Assembly (NCBI GenBank): GCA_963576565.1 | Contig: OY755038.1 | Location: 201,969,013 to 202,033,012 of the forward strand | Direction: 5' to 3' | Source: Aspidapion aeneum | Taxonomy: Eukaryota > Arthropoda > Insecta > Coleoptera > Brentidae | Length of the DNA: 64,000 nucleotides | In this document: piece after piece, positions 1 to 13,000 of the stretch | How the letters are laid out: every line of letters begins with the position of its first letter | How positions within the stretch are numbered: position 1 is the first letter of the stretch | Notes under the pieces: model-generated | Database searches by the model: none | What the model was told of the DNA's origin: nothing | Seen by the model: only the letters and a program-made list of their open reading frames with translations | Program-made: the position numbers and the translations under genes

Positions 1-376
1 TCATTATTTGTTTTTGTATTCTATATCATCTTTGTGTGCACTTATTTGATTTTCTTCGTCGACTAATTTCTTAACTTCCATAAGTCGCGTATACTTTTTA
101 GATATACCAAAGTTTAACGAGGGTTGATTTTTGATTCTAAATAGTGCCACAAGACCGTTACCGTATTCTTTTTCGTCCGATTCTGTAGATAGGTAACGAA
201 GCATTTGCCGACCTATGTTAACATGAACTTTAGTCTTAAAATAAGTCAAGGAATCATCCTTTTCCTTTGTGAATTACATTTTAAAACACCCTGTATGCAT
301 ATATCTCTCTAAACATACATTTTTACCAACATCAAATCCCCTTTTCAGTCCATTTACAACGGTATTCGTTAGAAAT
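1..376 (-). pseudogene. Decayed duplicate of MTPAP last exon
   Basis: Positions 1-190 closely match 580-765 inside the last MTPAP exon, same orientation. The minus-strand translation keeps stretches such as YGNGLVALF, NQPSL, KKYTRLMEVKKL and DEENQI. A second, weaker block at about 310-370 reads VVNGLKRGFDVGKNV, which lines up with IVNPLERALNVSKNV of the true exon. Between these blocks the reading frame is replaced by unrelated sequence, and the copy stops at a TGA at the window edge, earlier than the parent. I infer a tandem partial duplication that has decayed. It continues beyond the left edge, so a second MTPAP-like gene there cannot be excluded. Confidence 0.8.
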
Positions 377-498
377 ATTTTGCCGTTTCTATTTAAATTC
401 CTAATTAGTAGAGTGTTTCTAGAAAATCAAACTATTTATGTAAAACAAAGCATATATTTTTTAATACAAAAAAAGTCTTACCTAACATTCTCCTAATG

Positions 499-1079
499 TT
501 ACCTATCTTTTTGTCCTAACACCATACCTAATGACTGGATTTTCGCTTTTGTTTCTTTTTTAATATCAGACACTGTTTTTTCTAATTGTTTGTTTTTGTA
601 TTCTATATTATCTTTGTGTGCATCTATTTGATTTTCTTCGTCGAATAATTTCTTAACTTCCATAAGTCGCGTATACTTTTTATATAAACCAAATTTTAAC
701 GAGGGTTGATTTTTGGTCGTAAAAAGTGCCACAAGACCATTACCGTATACTTTTTCGTCCGATTCTAAATACCATGCGGCGTTCCTAACCTCAATTTTGA
801 ATTTTTCTACTTCCTCCAAGCTCACATTTTTACTAACGTTCAGTGCTCGCTCTAATGGATTTACAATATACATAGAGCTAAAATCGGGTTTTGTTAAAGA
901 TATTGAATCGTTCAGCGATATCGCCTTTGAAGCAAAATCAAATTGAGAATAATACTCAAAAAAGTCTAATAATAAAGCTTCTAAAGATTTATTGTTAGTA
1001 GACTTGAAATTCATCTGTCTAATATCCCTGAGAAATGAGCAGTCTGTTCCATCGTCGATGGTGTATGTGTCTTCAGGCC
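499..1079 (-). CDS. MTPAP: MTPAP exon 7 (C-terminal region and stop)
   Basis: Acceptor AACTTTTCAG before 1079; ends at TAA 501-499. It contains DGTDCSFLRDI, LLLDFFEYYSQFDF, YIVNPLERALNVSKNVS and a Lys/Glu-rich tail predicted helical. The family pattern (FEYY...YI.NP.E..LN.SKNVS) is clear. A decayed copy of the same exon lies at 1-376. Confidence 0.94.
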
Positions 1080-4000
1080 CTGAAAAGTTAAAAATATTGG
1101 GATTACCGCATTTTCAAATCAACGTAGCACATGTCGGCTCTGGTTGGTTTTACAGCCCGTTCCCTTTGTATTACGTACGAAGAACTAGGACCCCATATAT
1201 AATCTATAAATACTAGTGGAAATTGTAGCAAACCATGAATAAACGGGAATGGATTTGGTACATAACGTAAGGGTACGTACCTTCCTCTGGAGTGTGACGT
1301 CACGATAAATGTCAGTTATCAAATTATCTATATTTATTCCCTAATTTCTGTACTATTTTTAATGACGGGATATATTGTTTTAACCTATATTTTATTGTTT
1401 ACTTCTTTTTGCATTAAATATGAACTGTATTCACAATTTCAAACTGACAGCTATCAAAAGTATAAATAACCGAACCGACCCCCCCCACCCCGAGCCGAAC
1501 CGACCCCCCCCCCCGAACCGAACCCCCCGACTTAAACCCCATTCTAGTCCACTGAAAATAGCAATTTAACCTAAACAAATTGCACAACACATGACATTTT
1601 AACGGTATTTAGCTAATACCTGCCTTCTGTTTAACTACTTTAACATAGCCAAAATTAGTTTTTTTAATATTTATTTTCAAAATCGCCTCCAAAAAAATTA
1701 GTTTATAAAAACTAAATTCAAGACTAGGCACAATCAATAGCTATACTTTCTCCTTAGGAACATTGTCCAAATAGCGCCACCATCTTGGATTTTAAGAAAA
1801 TTTAGAGTACATTAAAACACCTATCAAAGGAGATACCTTTGAGCTACCTAAGCAACCCTTGCAAAGATAATTGTATCTTCAATATGCTGATTTCTTGCAC
1901 ATTTTACTCAAAATGAATACACTAACATTTTTTAATTTAACCAACTTTCTTAGAAACAAAGTGTTTTTGATAAAAACTGTAGTACGTGTTTTCGTAGAGA
2001 ATGAAATTATAATTTAAATTATGTAACACTGAATACAGTCCAGATTCCAGAAACTATTTTATTAAACGTTTTTTGCAATTTTTCTAAAAACTGAGCAATT
2101 TAGAAAAATATACATTGGGTTTGTATTGGGTTTTATTAAAAGGATAAAATTTTATTTTTAATGATGTATAACTTAGTATTGTTTCGTTTACAAATAACGG
2201 AATGGTAAAGTACGAAAAGGAGGGTTTAGGAAATCGTCGAAATTACATTTAATTTATGAGTTTTAATTCAAGTTTTATTTCAATTTTCTTAAAAATAAAC
2301 CTCTTGTTGTAATCGACCATACATTATTTATTCCATTTTGCGGACGCTGCTGGACCGCACTAGTACATAGTTTAAACTAGCATTTTGGTATCTACCAAAT
2401 AGTGTGCTACAAGTTTTTTCGCAAAGCCCTTCGTTTCGAAGAAAACATATTGTTGTATTTATTTTAAGTAAATTGTGCAAAAAACCAGTATATTGGGGAA
2501 ATCGGTGCATATCTTTGCAGAGTAGTACCTATCTCGTTTGATAGGTCTTCTAATGTGCTTTAAATTTTCTGTTGGATTTTGGGTAAATTTAAGAAAATTA
2601 TTCCTAGAGGTAAATGATATAATTTTTACTTGTTTTTTTGCCGATTTGATAATTAATTATAATTATTATTAATTAATATTACATTTTTTCGTTTAACTAT
2701 AATATACTTCTATGTATGTAAGCCTTTGGGTGCCTTATTGGCCGCAGTCTACGCGTTCTCCCACTCTGTGTGTCCACGGATTGAGTTCGGGTAAAGTATA
2801 AATGACAAATTTTCGATTTAAATTCTGATTTTCTGGGGATCGGTCCTGCTTGGTCTCAAACTAAGATGTTAAGAAACTCAGTCAAATCAATTATTATACA
2901 GGGTGGTCTAGTAGTCTGATTTGATGATGTAAGGTATAAACGACAAAAAATTTCTATTTAGATTCTGATCTGGGAATTGCTCCTGCTGAGTCGCAAACTA
3001 AGATGTTAAAAAATCAGCCAAATCAATTATTATACAGGGTGGTTTAGTAAGCTAATTTTATAAAAGTGTTAAGAGTAAAGAACCGTTGTTTTAGAAGATA
3101 TCGGAAAAACTTATAAAAAGGAGTTGTTTAGAATCAAAAGTTATGGCAGATTCTCAGTTTTCAGAAAAAATAGCATAGCATAAGTCGGTTATGGAAATTT
3201 TTCTTTAGACGATTTTTACATGGTTTTTCTAAAATTTGAGAATCAGGTATAACTTTTAATTCTAAACAAGTTTTCTTAATAAACTTTTCTGATATCTCTT
3301 AAAACAAACGGCCTTTACTTTTAACACTTTTTATCGAATCAACCTACTAAACCACCCTGTATTTTAATTGATTTGGCTTATTTTCTTAACATGTTAGTTT
3401 AAGATCCAGCAGGAGCGATCCCCAGAAAATCAGAATCTAAATCGAAAATTTGTCATTTATACTTTACCCGAACTCAATCCGTGGACATACTGTATGTTGG
3501 TGGAAAAATCATTGAGGAGCTTCGGCAAAAGGATATATAATAATTTTTTCAAGCAAATGGCCGTCATCTGGTCGACGTAAAACAATTTTTTAAAAATTTA
3601 TCCTTTACATTATACATGACCTTTGAGAGTCAAAACAAAAGTTTCTATTTGGCTATTTTGTGCTTCATTTAATATTTGCCCCCTTTTTTGGTATTTATTA
3701 TTTTCCTATTTGTTAAAAATTCCTAATCAATAGTCAGAAAACTTACTCGCAGCCCTGTACAAGCTATTTAAAGTTGGCAACACTGGCGGTGAATTCAGCG
3801 GCTTCTGCAAGAAGGCCAAGATTAAGAGCGTTAAGGAGAAGTTGGAAATCCACCTTCCCGGTGAGGAATTCGTCAGACCGACTTCTTTGGCCCATTTTCT
3901 TATAGTAAACACCAGTGGCCTCACCCTTGAGTCTATTTCACCCATAATGTAGAGGAAATCTGACATGTAGACACCAGACCTAAGAAAAAAAGTAGTTTGG

Positions 4001-7000
4001 GACTGTCGTGTATTAAAAAAAGACTGTGTATATTTACTATTAATTTTGGTCAACGCATTTTTTGAAACCCACGAGTACCTCACCCAACAGAAATGAAACA
4101 GAGGCACTTCCACGTATTTAAAGTCTGATTTGGAATAAATCCTTAGTGACATTTTTGTAGCACACACAGTCAAGGTGTAAAGTTTACCCCTATATGTGGT
4201 ATAGGGAATGCGGTTCGAGTGATACCTTGTATTAAAGGTCCCTACGACCTTGTAAAAATGTCGAAAATCGAGTTTTTGTGATATCTCCATCGAAAAAACA
4301 TTTTTTATGTACATTATAATGATTCGTATGAGTGGGCCTTGCAGGTCTTCCACTGCGACCACCAGTGGGTCTATTGTAGCTCACTTTTGAGTGTTCTCTC
4401 TCCACTGTATGCCTAGTCGCCCAAAAAGGTTAGCTATCAGTTTGGGTGAGACACTGTTCAGATCTTCTGAATCAATCTGAGGATTACCGAAAGTGTTTTG
4501 ACGTAAACGTGTAATAGCCGGACATACACACAGTACATGTCTGACTGTTTCGTCATCCTCCATACAAAGTCTACATTCGGTCTCATCTGTTAGTCCTATT
4601 ATGTACATTATACATTTGAGGCACATATCTCAAAAAACAATCGATAGACGTTCAATATTTTTTAACTGCTTTTGGTTTATGTATATTGACACCTTTTAAG
4701 TATTTATTTAGAGACTCGTTGCTTAAAAGAAAGTTACCACACTGAATTAAAAGAAAATAGGTTGCCTCTGGTCAACCCTAGATTTTTAATTAAATTAAAA
4801 AAATGGAAGGACTTTAAAGCTGTGTTAATTTTTTAGTTATTATAAATCAGAAAATATTATGCTTATGTCTAGACCCCAAACACTTAAACTAAGCGGTGAA
4901 ACGAGAACACTTCATTTTGCCCACTTTTGATCAAATTTCTTAGTTAATGAAATATTATTATATATATTTTTTTAGTACACGTGATCCAGCAAATATTCAT
5001 CGTAATGAAAGCTTATAATTATTTTACGTCTCCATTCAGCAGATACACATTTTTTAAAGCTACCTGATGAAAATTGAGAAACAGCGGGTAAAATTATACT
5101 CCATATCATAATTTTTGAGATAACTTTTTGACAGTTATAAGCTGTTTACCATAACAAATAGGCCGACGAAAAAAAGTTGTAAAAAGTTGTCTCAAATATA
5201 ATGATATGAACTGTATACATCGATAATTTTGTTTTATTTATGGCTAGTCTGATGAAATTCTTGAAATTACTTAAAATTGCAGATAATCAATAAAAATAAA
5301 GACAGTATGACAATTCCACCGAATTGCAACGATTTGAAGGTAATATAAATTATGTACGGCATCCTTTTGTTTGTAAATAATCCCTAATCCCTTGGAACAA
5401 TAGTTTGATATAAAAAAAAATCTTCAACCATTTAGGCTGGATCGTCGATAAATGGTTTAGGTGCTGTTTTACTTGACTAGCTATCAAGAAAAATTGTGGA
5501 TAGTAGTTACATCATGATACCAAAATAATACTCACATATTTGTCATAGACAAATCACATTCGATTCCTGTCAATTGCTGGTGGTATTTGACAATCGGTAC
5601 TCTAGCCTGCAATATCCGCCTAACCTGGGAACATCCGGGTAGATATAAGTGTATTAGGTCACCTATTAATTCCATGTTTCTTTGACTCGTACTTCTGTCG
5701 GAGTTAGGTGCCGCTTTGCAGTGAAAGATTAGTCTGCTTTGTGGGTTTTCCTAAATAAACATTTCAGTTGTCATTGTTTGTTCTCAGTGAAGTGTTTATG
5801 TTTGTTTTCCCGTCCAATCTAGCTAAATGATTTTAAATAAATTAATTTTCGGGCTAATCCTCAAAGAGGTCGTGGTAGCCGCAGACATAATTATGTTTCC
5901 GCCTTGTTATTACCCCGAAAATTAATTTATTTAGTCTTTGACTTCAACTCGAAAAATTCCTTTTATATTTAAATGATTTTACCTTGAGCTACCTTTTAAC
6001 AAGCTAAAAAAGGGAATTAATTATGAAGAGCATGAAAACTATTGAAAATGAAAGAAGTTATATTGCAGCCAACAGAAAAATTAAATCAGACTCGATCCAA
6101 GTTATTAGGGTGAAATGGTTTTTTACGATTTTCAGCGAGACTAAACGTGCTATTGAAGAAAAGTTAAATACAATAAATTTAGAAAAAAAAACTTTTTGAA
6201 AACAAGCTTTTACAAAATGGACTAAAAAGCATAAAATAATATTTTGAGTGTTCTGATATCATAATAATAAAAGCGATGGGCGTATTAAAGGAAATTTACC
6301 CGTTTTTGTTTTATTTAGCCCTGTTAACTCGAAGTTTAGTAAAAATTAATTATATTATAGCAGAGAAATGTAAGGGTAGACAATTTAACCCAACCCAACC
6401 CAACCCTACTCAAGCTACTCTTACATTTTTCTGATATGGATGGACATTATTACGCCTGCTTCATATAAGGCAGATCATCCGCGACCGGCTGTGTGTCGAT
6501 TTATTTTGTCACATTGAAAAAGAAGAGTTGTGGACGATCCACCAAATGCGCATGGAAAGGCATTTACCTAATATTAAATACGCCCATCGCTTTTATTATT
6601 ATGATATCAGAACACTCAAAATATTATTTTATGCTTTTTAGTCCATTTTATAAAAGCTTGTTTTCAAAAAGTTTTTTTTTTCTAAATTTATTTTTTAATT
6701 TTTAGATTTGTCTAAGTCTATGCATTTCAGCTTGCGCATCGATATTGCAGGGAGTCTTTCCTGTCAATTTTAAAATATCTAAGTCTTCGATGAGAAGGCC
6801 GTCCAACAAAGGCGACATATGCTAAAACTGTCATTATTATTATCATCATTATACACAAGGATTAATTAATTCTGGTCGAGATCGAACAAACTAATGCCTT
6901 ACCTCTTCTACGCCCCCCCCCTTTTTAGTGGGAGAGCATATGAATTTTGAAATCAATCAGATACCTACGTGGAAGTCAGTTGAAAGTAATCAGAAAAATT

Positions 7001-10000
7001 TTGAATCCGCCATATTGAATTTTTGTAATCAGATCAAAAATTCGTAATACTCATTCTCAAAAACCCCCAGATACCAATTTTGGTGGAAATCCGACAAACT
7101 AAAATTTTACCCCCTCTCCGCCCTCCACGTTAGGGAAGAGGTAGGCAGTCAGTGATACCACATTATTGTATTTTCATTGGAACTATAACGGTATGCGAAA
7201 TTTGAAGTCAATCGGATACGTGGAAGTCAGTTGAAAGTAATCAGAAAAACTTGACATTAAATCGTCCATTTTGAATCCGCCATATTGAATTTTTGTAATC
7301 TGATTAAAAATTCGTAATCCTTATCTTCAAAAACCCCCAGATACCAATTTTGGTGGAAATCCGACAAACTAAAATTTTACCCCCTCTCCGCCCACCAGGT
7401 TAGGGGTGAGGTAGGCAGTCAGTTATACCACATTATTGAATTGTCATCGGAACTATAACGGTATGCGAAATTTGAGGTCAATCGGATACGTGGAAGTCAG
7501 TTGAAAGTAATCAGAAAAACTTGACATTAAATCGTCCAATTTGAATCCGCCATATTGAATTTTTATAATCTGATCAAAAATTCGTAATTCTCATACTCAA
7601 AAACCCCCAGATACCAATTTTGGTTGAAATCGGACAAACTAAAGTTTTACCCCCTCTCCACCCCCACGTTAGGGGGGAGGTAGGTACCGGATAAAACCAT
7701 ATTATTGTACTGTCATCGGAACTAAGACGCTATGCGAAATTTGAAGTTAATCGGATGTTTGGAAGTTCTTCAAAAATGAGTTGCAAGATTTGATTACATA
7801 CATACCCACATACATACATACATACAGGTGAAGTTAAATAAAAGCTTGTTAAAATTATACCAGTTTTTTTTGTTTTGATTTTTATCTTCCACATTTTTCC
7901 CTTTGTTTTTCACGAAATTTGGTGAAAACTGACATTTTTGTGTCTTTAAAAAGTTCAATTTATAGTATAAATAGTAAATATTTATAGTTCTGAAAGCAGT
8001 ACAAAAAAAACAGTGGTTATTTCGTCAAGACGTCTATTTTTGAAAGTTGTAAAAAAATAACTTCACTATGACGTGGTGTAATTTCATTTTGTTATTTTTT
8101 AAACTGTTTAAATTCTGTTGCCTGACAAATTTTTCCATAGTGATGTTTATTTCTTACATCGTCAAACAGATGTTTAAAAAATAAATGGATCCATGACGGA
8201 TCTGATATTTTCCTAGCTAGCCTATAAGCACAGTTCAAGTGAAGCCAGAAACTAAAGCTCCTACGAAGTTTTTGGTTATAACACAAATTATTGAAAAAAA
8301 TGTAATCTACTATATTATGCTCCATTAAAAAGTTATCATTTTTTTTTAAATCTAATCAGCTCACTATTTTACCTGAAAATTTTATGAAAATCGGCTTAGT
8401 GGTTTAGGAGCTTTCGTGTTACAGAGAAACACACACAGACAGACATCACGAGGATATTGCTAAGATAGGTCAAAATACACCCACATTTTCGGCGTTATCT
8501 TAAAAAAAAAATTGTCAAAAATAATACCTTCTCTAGCTAATGCTGCGCGTACTAGGAAGGTAAAAATAACCAGTTATTTTCGGGTGAAAATTGGGCCTCA
8601 TTTTAGGTATTAAACCACAGAGGTGTGTTTTCATGAAATTTCGTCAATAACAAAAAAAAATGTAGAAGATAAAGATAAAAAATACCAGTTGTTTCGATTT
8701 TATTCGGAAAATTTTAGGTTATGTAATAAAATACTCTGCCAATTTATGGGCACTTAAGCTCACACTAGATACTATATTTATGGTGGACGTGTGAGCTAAT
8801 ATAACTAAAAACTGAAATATATTTTATTCAACTCTAGACTCAATTACCTGTCGTTTGATACTACACAAGCCATGTTATTACTTAAACTCAAATTTGTGAA
8901 ATCTACCCCCACTTTAAAAAAACAAAACTAAAATGTATTTTGTTTAACTCCAGACTCAATTACCTTTCGTTTGATATCACACACGCCATATTTTCACATA
9001 AATTCTAACTTTTGAAATTTACCCCCACCCTTTTTTTTGTTAAATAAACTAAAATGTATTTTGTTTAACTCCAGACTCAATTACCTTTCGTTTGATATCA
9101 CACACGCCATATTTTTAAATAAACTTAATTTTTGAAATCTACCCCCACCCTTTTATTTGGCTTGTGTTTGGTGGATTTTGTTTATTTTTAAATGGGACTA
9201 TCTCGAGCCAAAACCCAGCTTAGGTACTAAATTTCATTAAAATCGGGCTAGCGGTTTTTGAGTTATGCGTGTTGGTCGTTACAGACAGACAGACAGACAA
9301 CACAACAAAAAAGTTTCAAAATCATCTGAAACGCAAAGATATATAAAATTTTTTAAAATCGGAGTAACTTTTTTTTTCTCGAAAAAATTAGGATCACTAT
9401 AGCTCACACTACTATAGTATAGTATATGTGTGAGCTAAAATCATATAGTGTGTCCCCGGATGGAGTTGACAAGAGGAAAAAATCCTTTATTTTTGATTTT
9501 ACGAAAATTTATAAAAAAATTCTGCTTGTTGAAAAATTAAGATTACCATAATAAAATCTTTGATTAGGTGTACAGGGTGTTATCAAATTAGGAAACATGT
9601 AATTAATAAGAGAGAAAAATCTTTATTTTTAGTTTCACAAAAAACATCACTTTTTATAAAAAATTCTGCTTGTCAAAAAACTGAGATAACGATATTAATA
9701 TCTGTGATTAGAAGTATAGGGTGTTATCGAATTAAGAAACATAAAATATTCCAAGGGGAAAGGACCGTATTTATTCAGTAAAGAAAACTGTTATGGATGA
9801 TTCTACAAAAATGGTGCTGTGGAGTGGGAATGCATATTTTTCAAACACAGACTGCAAATGAAGCATAGTTTTAGTTATAAGATTTAAAACGAAATGTTTT
9901 CTTTATGGAGCTTGAGTTTAATGTATAAAAAAAATTGCAAGTTTATAATTTTTTTATTACAAAGCAAATACCTCATTCCTCTGGTGTAGTCCCAAACCAA

Positions 10001-13000
10001 ATATTCAAAACTCAGAATAAAATATCCTAATAAATAATATTTAACCAAGTCTTAACTATTTATCAAAAAATTGATAAAACTTAAGTTTGCAGTCATATTT
10101 TTGAAAATCTGAATTTACATCTTCTCCGGAAAATGTTACAATTTTAAAGGTGCTCCATTTTTAATAACACAATATTTGTGAATACCACCGGTTAATTTCT
10201 AGATCTAGGCCCTGGATATCTAATTTACTTGTGAGGGTGAGAAGTTGTGACAGATAATGTCAACTTTAGTTTGGTTTAAGTTAGATGTTTTTATTTTCGG
10301 CAGAAAATTAGTTTTTTTCGGAGAAATCAAAAAGGAACGCTTCAATTATCATTCCTCTGGTAAGTAAATATTCGACTGATATCAATATTATAATTTTTTT
10401 TGTTGATTGTTTTAAAATTATACGTATAGGAACGTTGTTTATATAAAACTTAAGTTAAGTAGTCTAAATAGATTTTGATTTAAATTGGAAAACCATTAAA
10501 AAACTCATTCCTCTGGTACTCATTCCTCTGGAATTTTTATGCAATAATTCCTAAAATTCGGGAAAATAAATGTTTCTTAGCTTACACCTAATTAGTTACA
10601 TAAATTTAAAAAAAACTAAATTATTTACTGTGTTGTACTGTTATTTAAAGGCAATGACCAAAAATGATATCCATATAGCCCACTTTTGGTAGAATCATCC
10701 TTATGTAAACAAAATTGTTTGTATCACAACATAAAATGAAAGTACGAAATCTAGGAAAACAAAATCTATCCAGGTTTTAAGTTTTAAAAGTTAAACATTT
10801 TATGAAAAAACAAGATAACATTATATGGAACAAAATATAAAACCTATTACTTGAAGACAATGTTTACACGGCAAACATTGTTGAAGATCAATATGACAAT
10901 CAACAAAATAAATCTATCAATGTCACATTTTAAAAAGTGATGTTTTTCGTGAAATTAAAAATAAAGATTTTTCTCCTCTTATTAATTACATGTTTCTTAA
11001 TTTGATAACACCCTGTACATCTAATCAAAGATTTTTATTATGGTAATCTTAATTTTTTACCAAGCAGAATTTTTTATAAAGAGTAAGTTTTTTTTATAAA
11101 ATCAAAATTAATGGATTTTTCCTCTTGTCAACTTCATCCGGGGACACACTGTATGTATTATGCATATATAAAATTATTTATACAAACGTATACCGTTTTG
11201 GTACCTATTACTTTTATCTTTAACTTTTTTCGATAGAAGATCTAGTTTCGCTAAAAACCGTAAATCATCCACTCCTAAAAGCTTACCCCATTTCACCCCA
11301 ATAACTCCGATCAAGTCTAATTTTAGTTATTCTTACTGACTGCGATAGATTTTCTTTAATTTCCAATAGGTATCTGCACTCTAAATGGGCAATTATTAAA
11401 TTTTACCTGATCATTTGACAGTCGCAACACCAAATCCAAATCACATCCCATTTTGCCAAACCCGTTGACCGATGAACCGAAAAGATAGGCGCATGCCTTC
11501 GGAAACATCCCGTTGACTGTGGTTTCTATCTGTCGAGCTGTCAAATATCTCAGTCTACTGCCGACTTCGTTCAACTTCGTCTGCTCGTGTAGTTGTTGCA
11601 TTTGATCTGAAATCTAAGTGGATATTTTTTAACAAAAAAGAGATGCTACTATTCAATTTTATTTATGGAAGGCCATTGGCATCATCAAAAAAAACTTTCA
11701 TATTTCACTCAAAATAACTACCAAAATCGTATACAGAGTGTCCCAAAAATATACCGACAAACTGTAAGGGGTGGTAGGGGCTATCAAAACAAACATTTTT
11801 TATCCAGTAAACATATGTCCGCAAATGAGCCGTTTGGGCTCTAGAGCAAAAAAACTGTACTTGTTGCCTGCTAGCGCCAATTTTTTACCTTCCTAGCCCG
11901 CACAGCAATGGCTAGAGAAGGTATTATTTTCGACGAATTTTTTTTTAAGATAACGCCGAAAATGTACCTATCTTAGCAATATCCTCGTGATGTCTGTCTG
12001 TGTGTGTTTCTCTGTAACACGATAGCTCCGAAAATGTTTTATTTGGGTGTATTTTTTTAACCTATTTTAGCAATATCGTCGTGATGTCTGTCTCTCTGTA
12101 ACACGATAACTCCTAAACCGCTAAGCCGATTTTCATAAAATTTTCAGGTAAAATAGTGTTCGACACCTTAACGAGCTGATTAGATTTTGGTCAAAATCAA
12201 TTAATGCTAATGATGATAATGATGTTTTTTGGCAATTAGAAAATTTAAAAAATGCCAACTTTTTAACGGAGCATCGCATCAATAAGTTAAACCGTTTGAG
12301 ATTTATAGGCCCCTAAAGTGTCTAGAATGACATTTTTTACGGGGCTCTAACTCGAAAACTATTCACAATAGAGCCATGGTGCCTGAGATAAAATTACTTA
12401 TTGGTGGAATCCAAATATGTAATAAAATACAGGGAGTCCCATTTGAAGAAATAAAGTTAACATCGGTAGAGTCTTTTTGGCACACCTTGTACAATAAATA
12501 GTTGCATCAGGATTTGTCCCCCTCAAAAGCAAAATCGACATGTCCGAGCATTTTTGAATTTAATTACAAAAAAAAAGAGAAAAGCTAGGTGCAAACTTTT
12601 CGTTGGACCGCCCTGTACGTTAGAAGCATTACTACGACAAGAATATAGCAGGTATAAACAGTGGCCATGCAGTGGACATATTTTCCCCAGGTGCAGGGGC
12701 AAGTGTAATCGGCGAACACGGTCCTCATTATAAAAAAAACTTTTGGAACTGCATTTTTTTTAACTTGCGTTCCTTTAACAACTAAAGAGACAATAGTCTC
12801 ACAAAAATAAACCATGCACCACAATTCGCTTTGTAGCTCTTTAAGTTTAAAGTTGAACTATGTTTTTTTATTCTTACCCCACTTCATACCCTATTACAAT
12901 TTCCAGTATTAAAAAATTTTGATACAAAAAAACTTAAAATTACCTTGAATTTTAAGGGCAAGATCGAATTCAAATTCAAATAATATTTATTTACAGTTCT

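Noticed and set aside
3727..3746. Downstream end of the same frame (KFSDY-stop)
   Set aside because: A GTAAGT donor at 3746 with matching phase to exon 7 shows it is intron sequence.
3980..4362. Upstream extension of the 211-codon minus-strand frame at 3727-4362
   Set aside because: Only 3747-3979 matches MTPAP; the upstream part follows a clear splice acceptor and resembles nothing, so it is intron.
12585..12824. 79-codon minus-strand frame in MTPAP intron 3
   Set aside because: No splice phase or family pattern links it to MTPAP; exons 3 and 4 join directly in frame.
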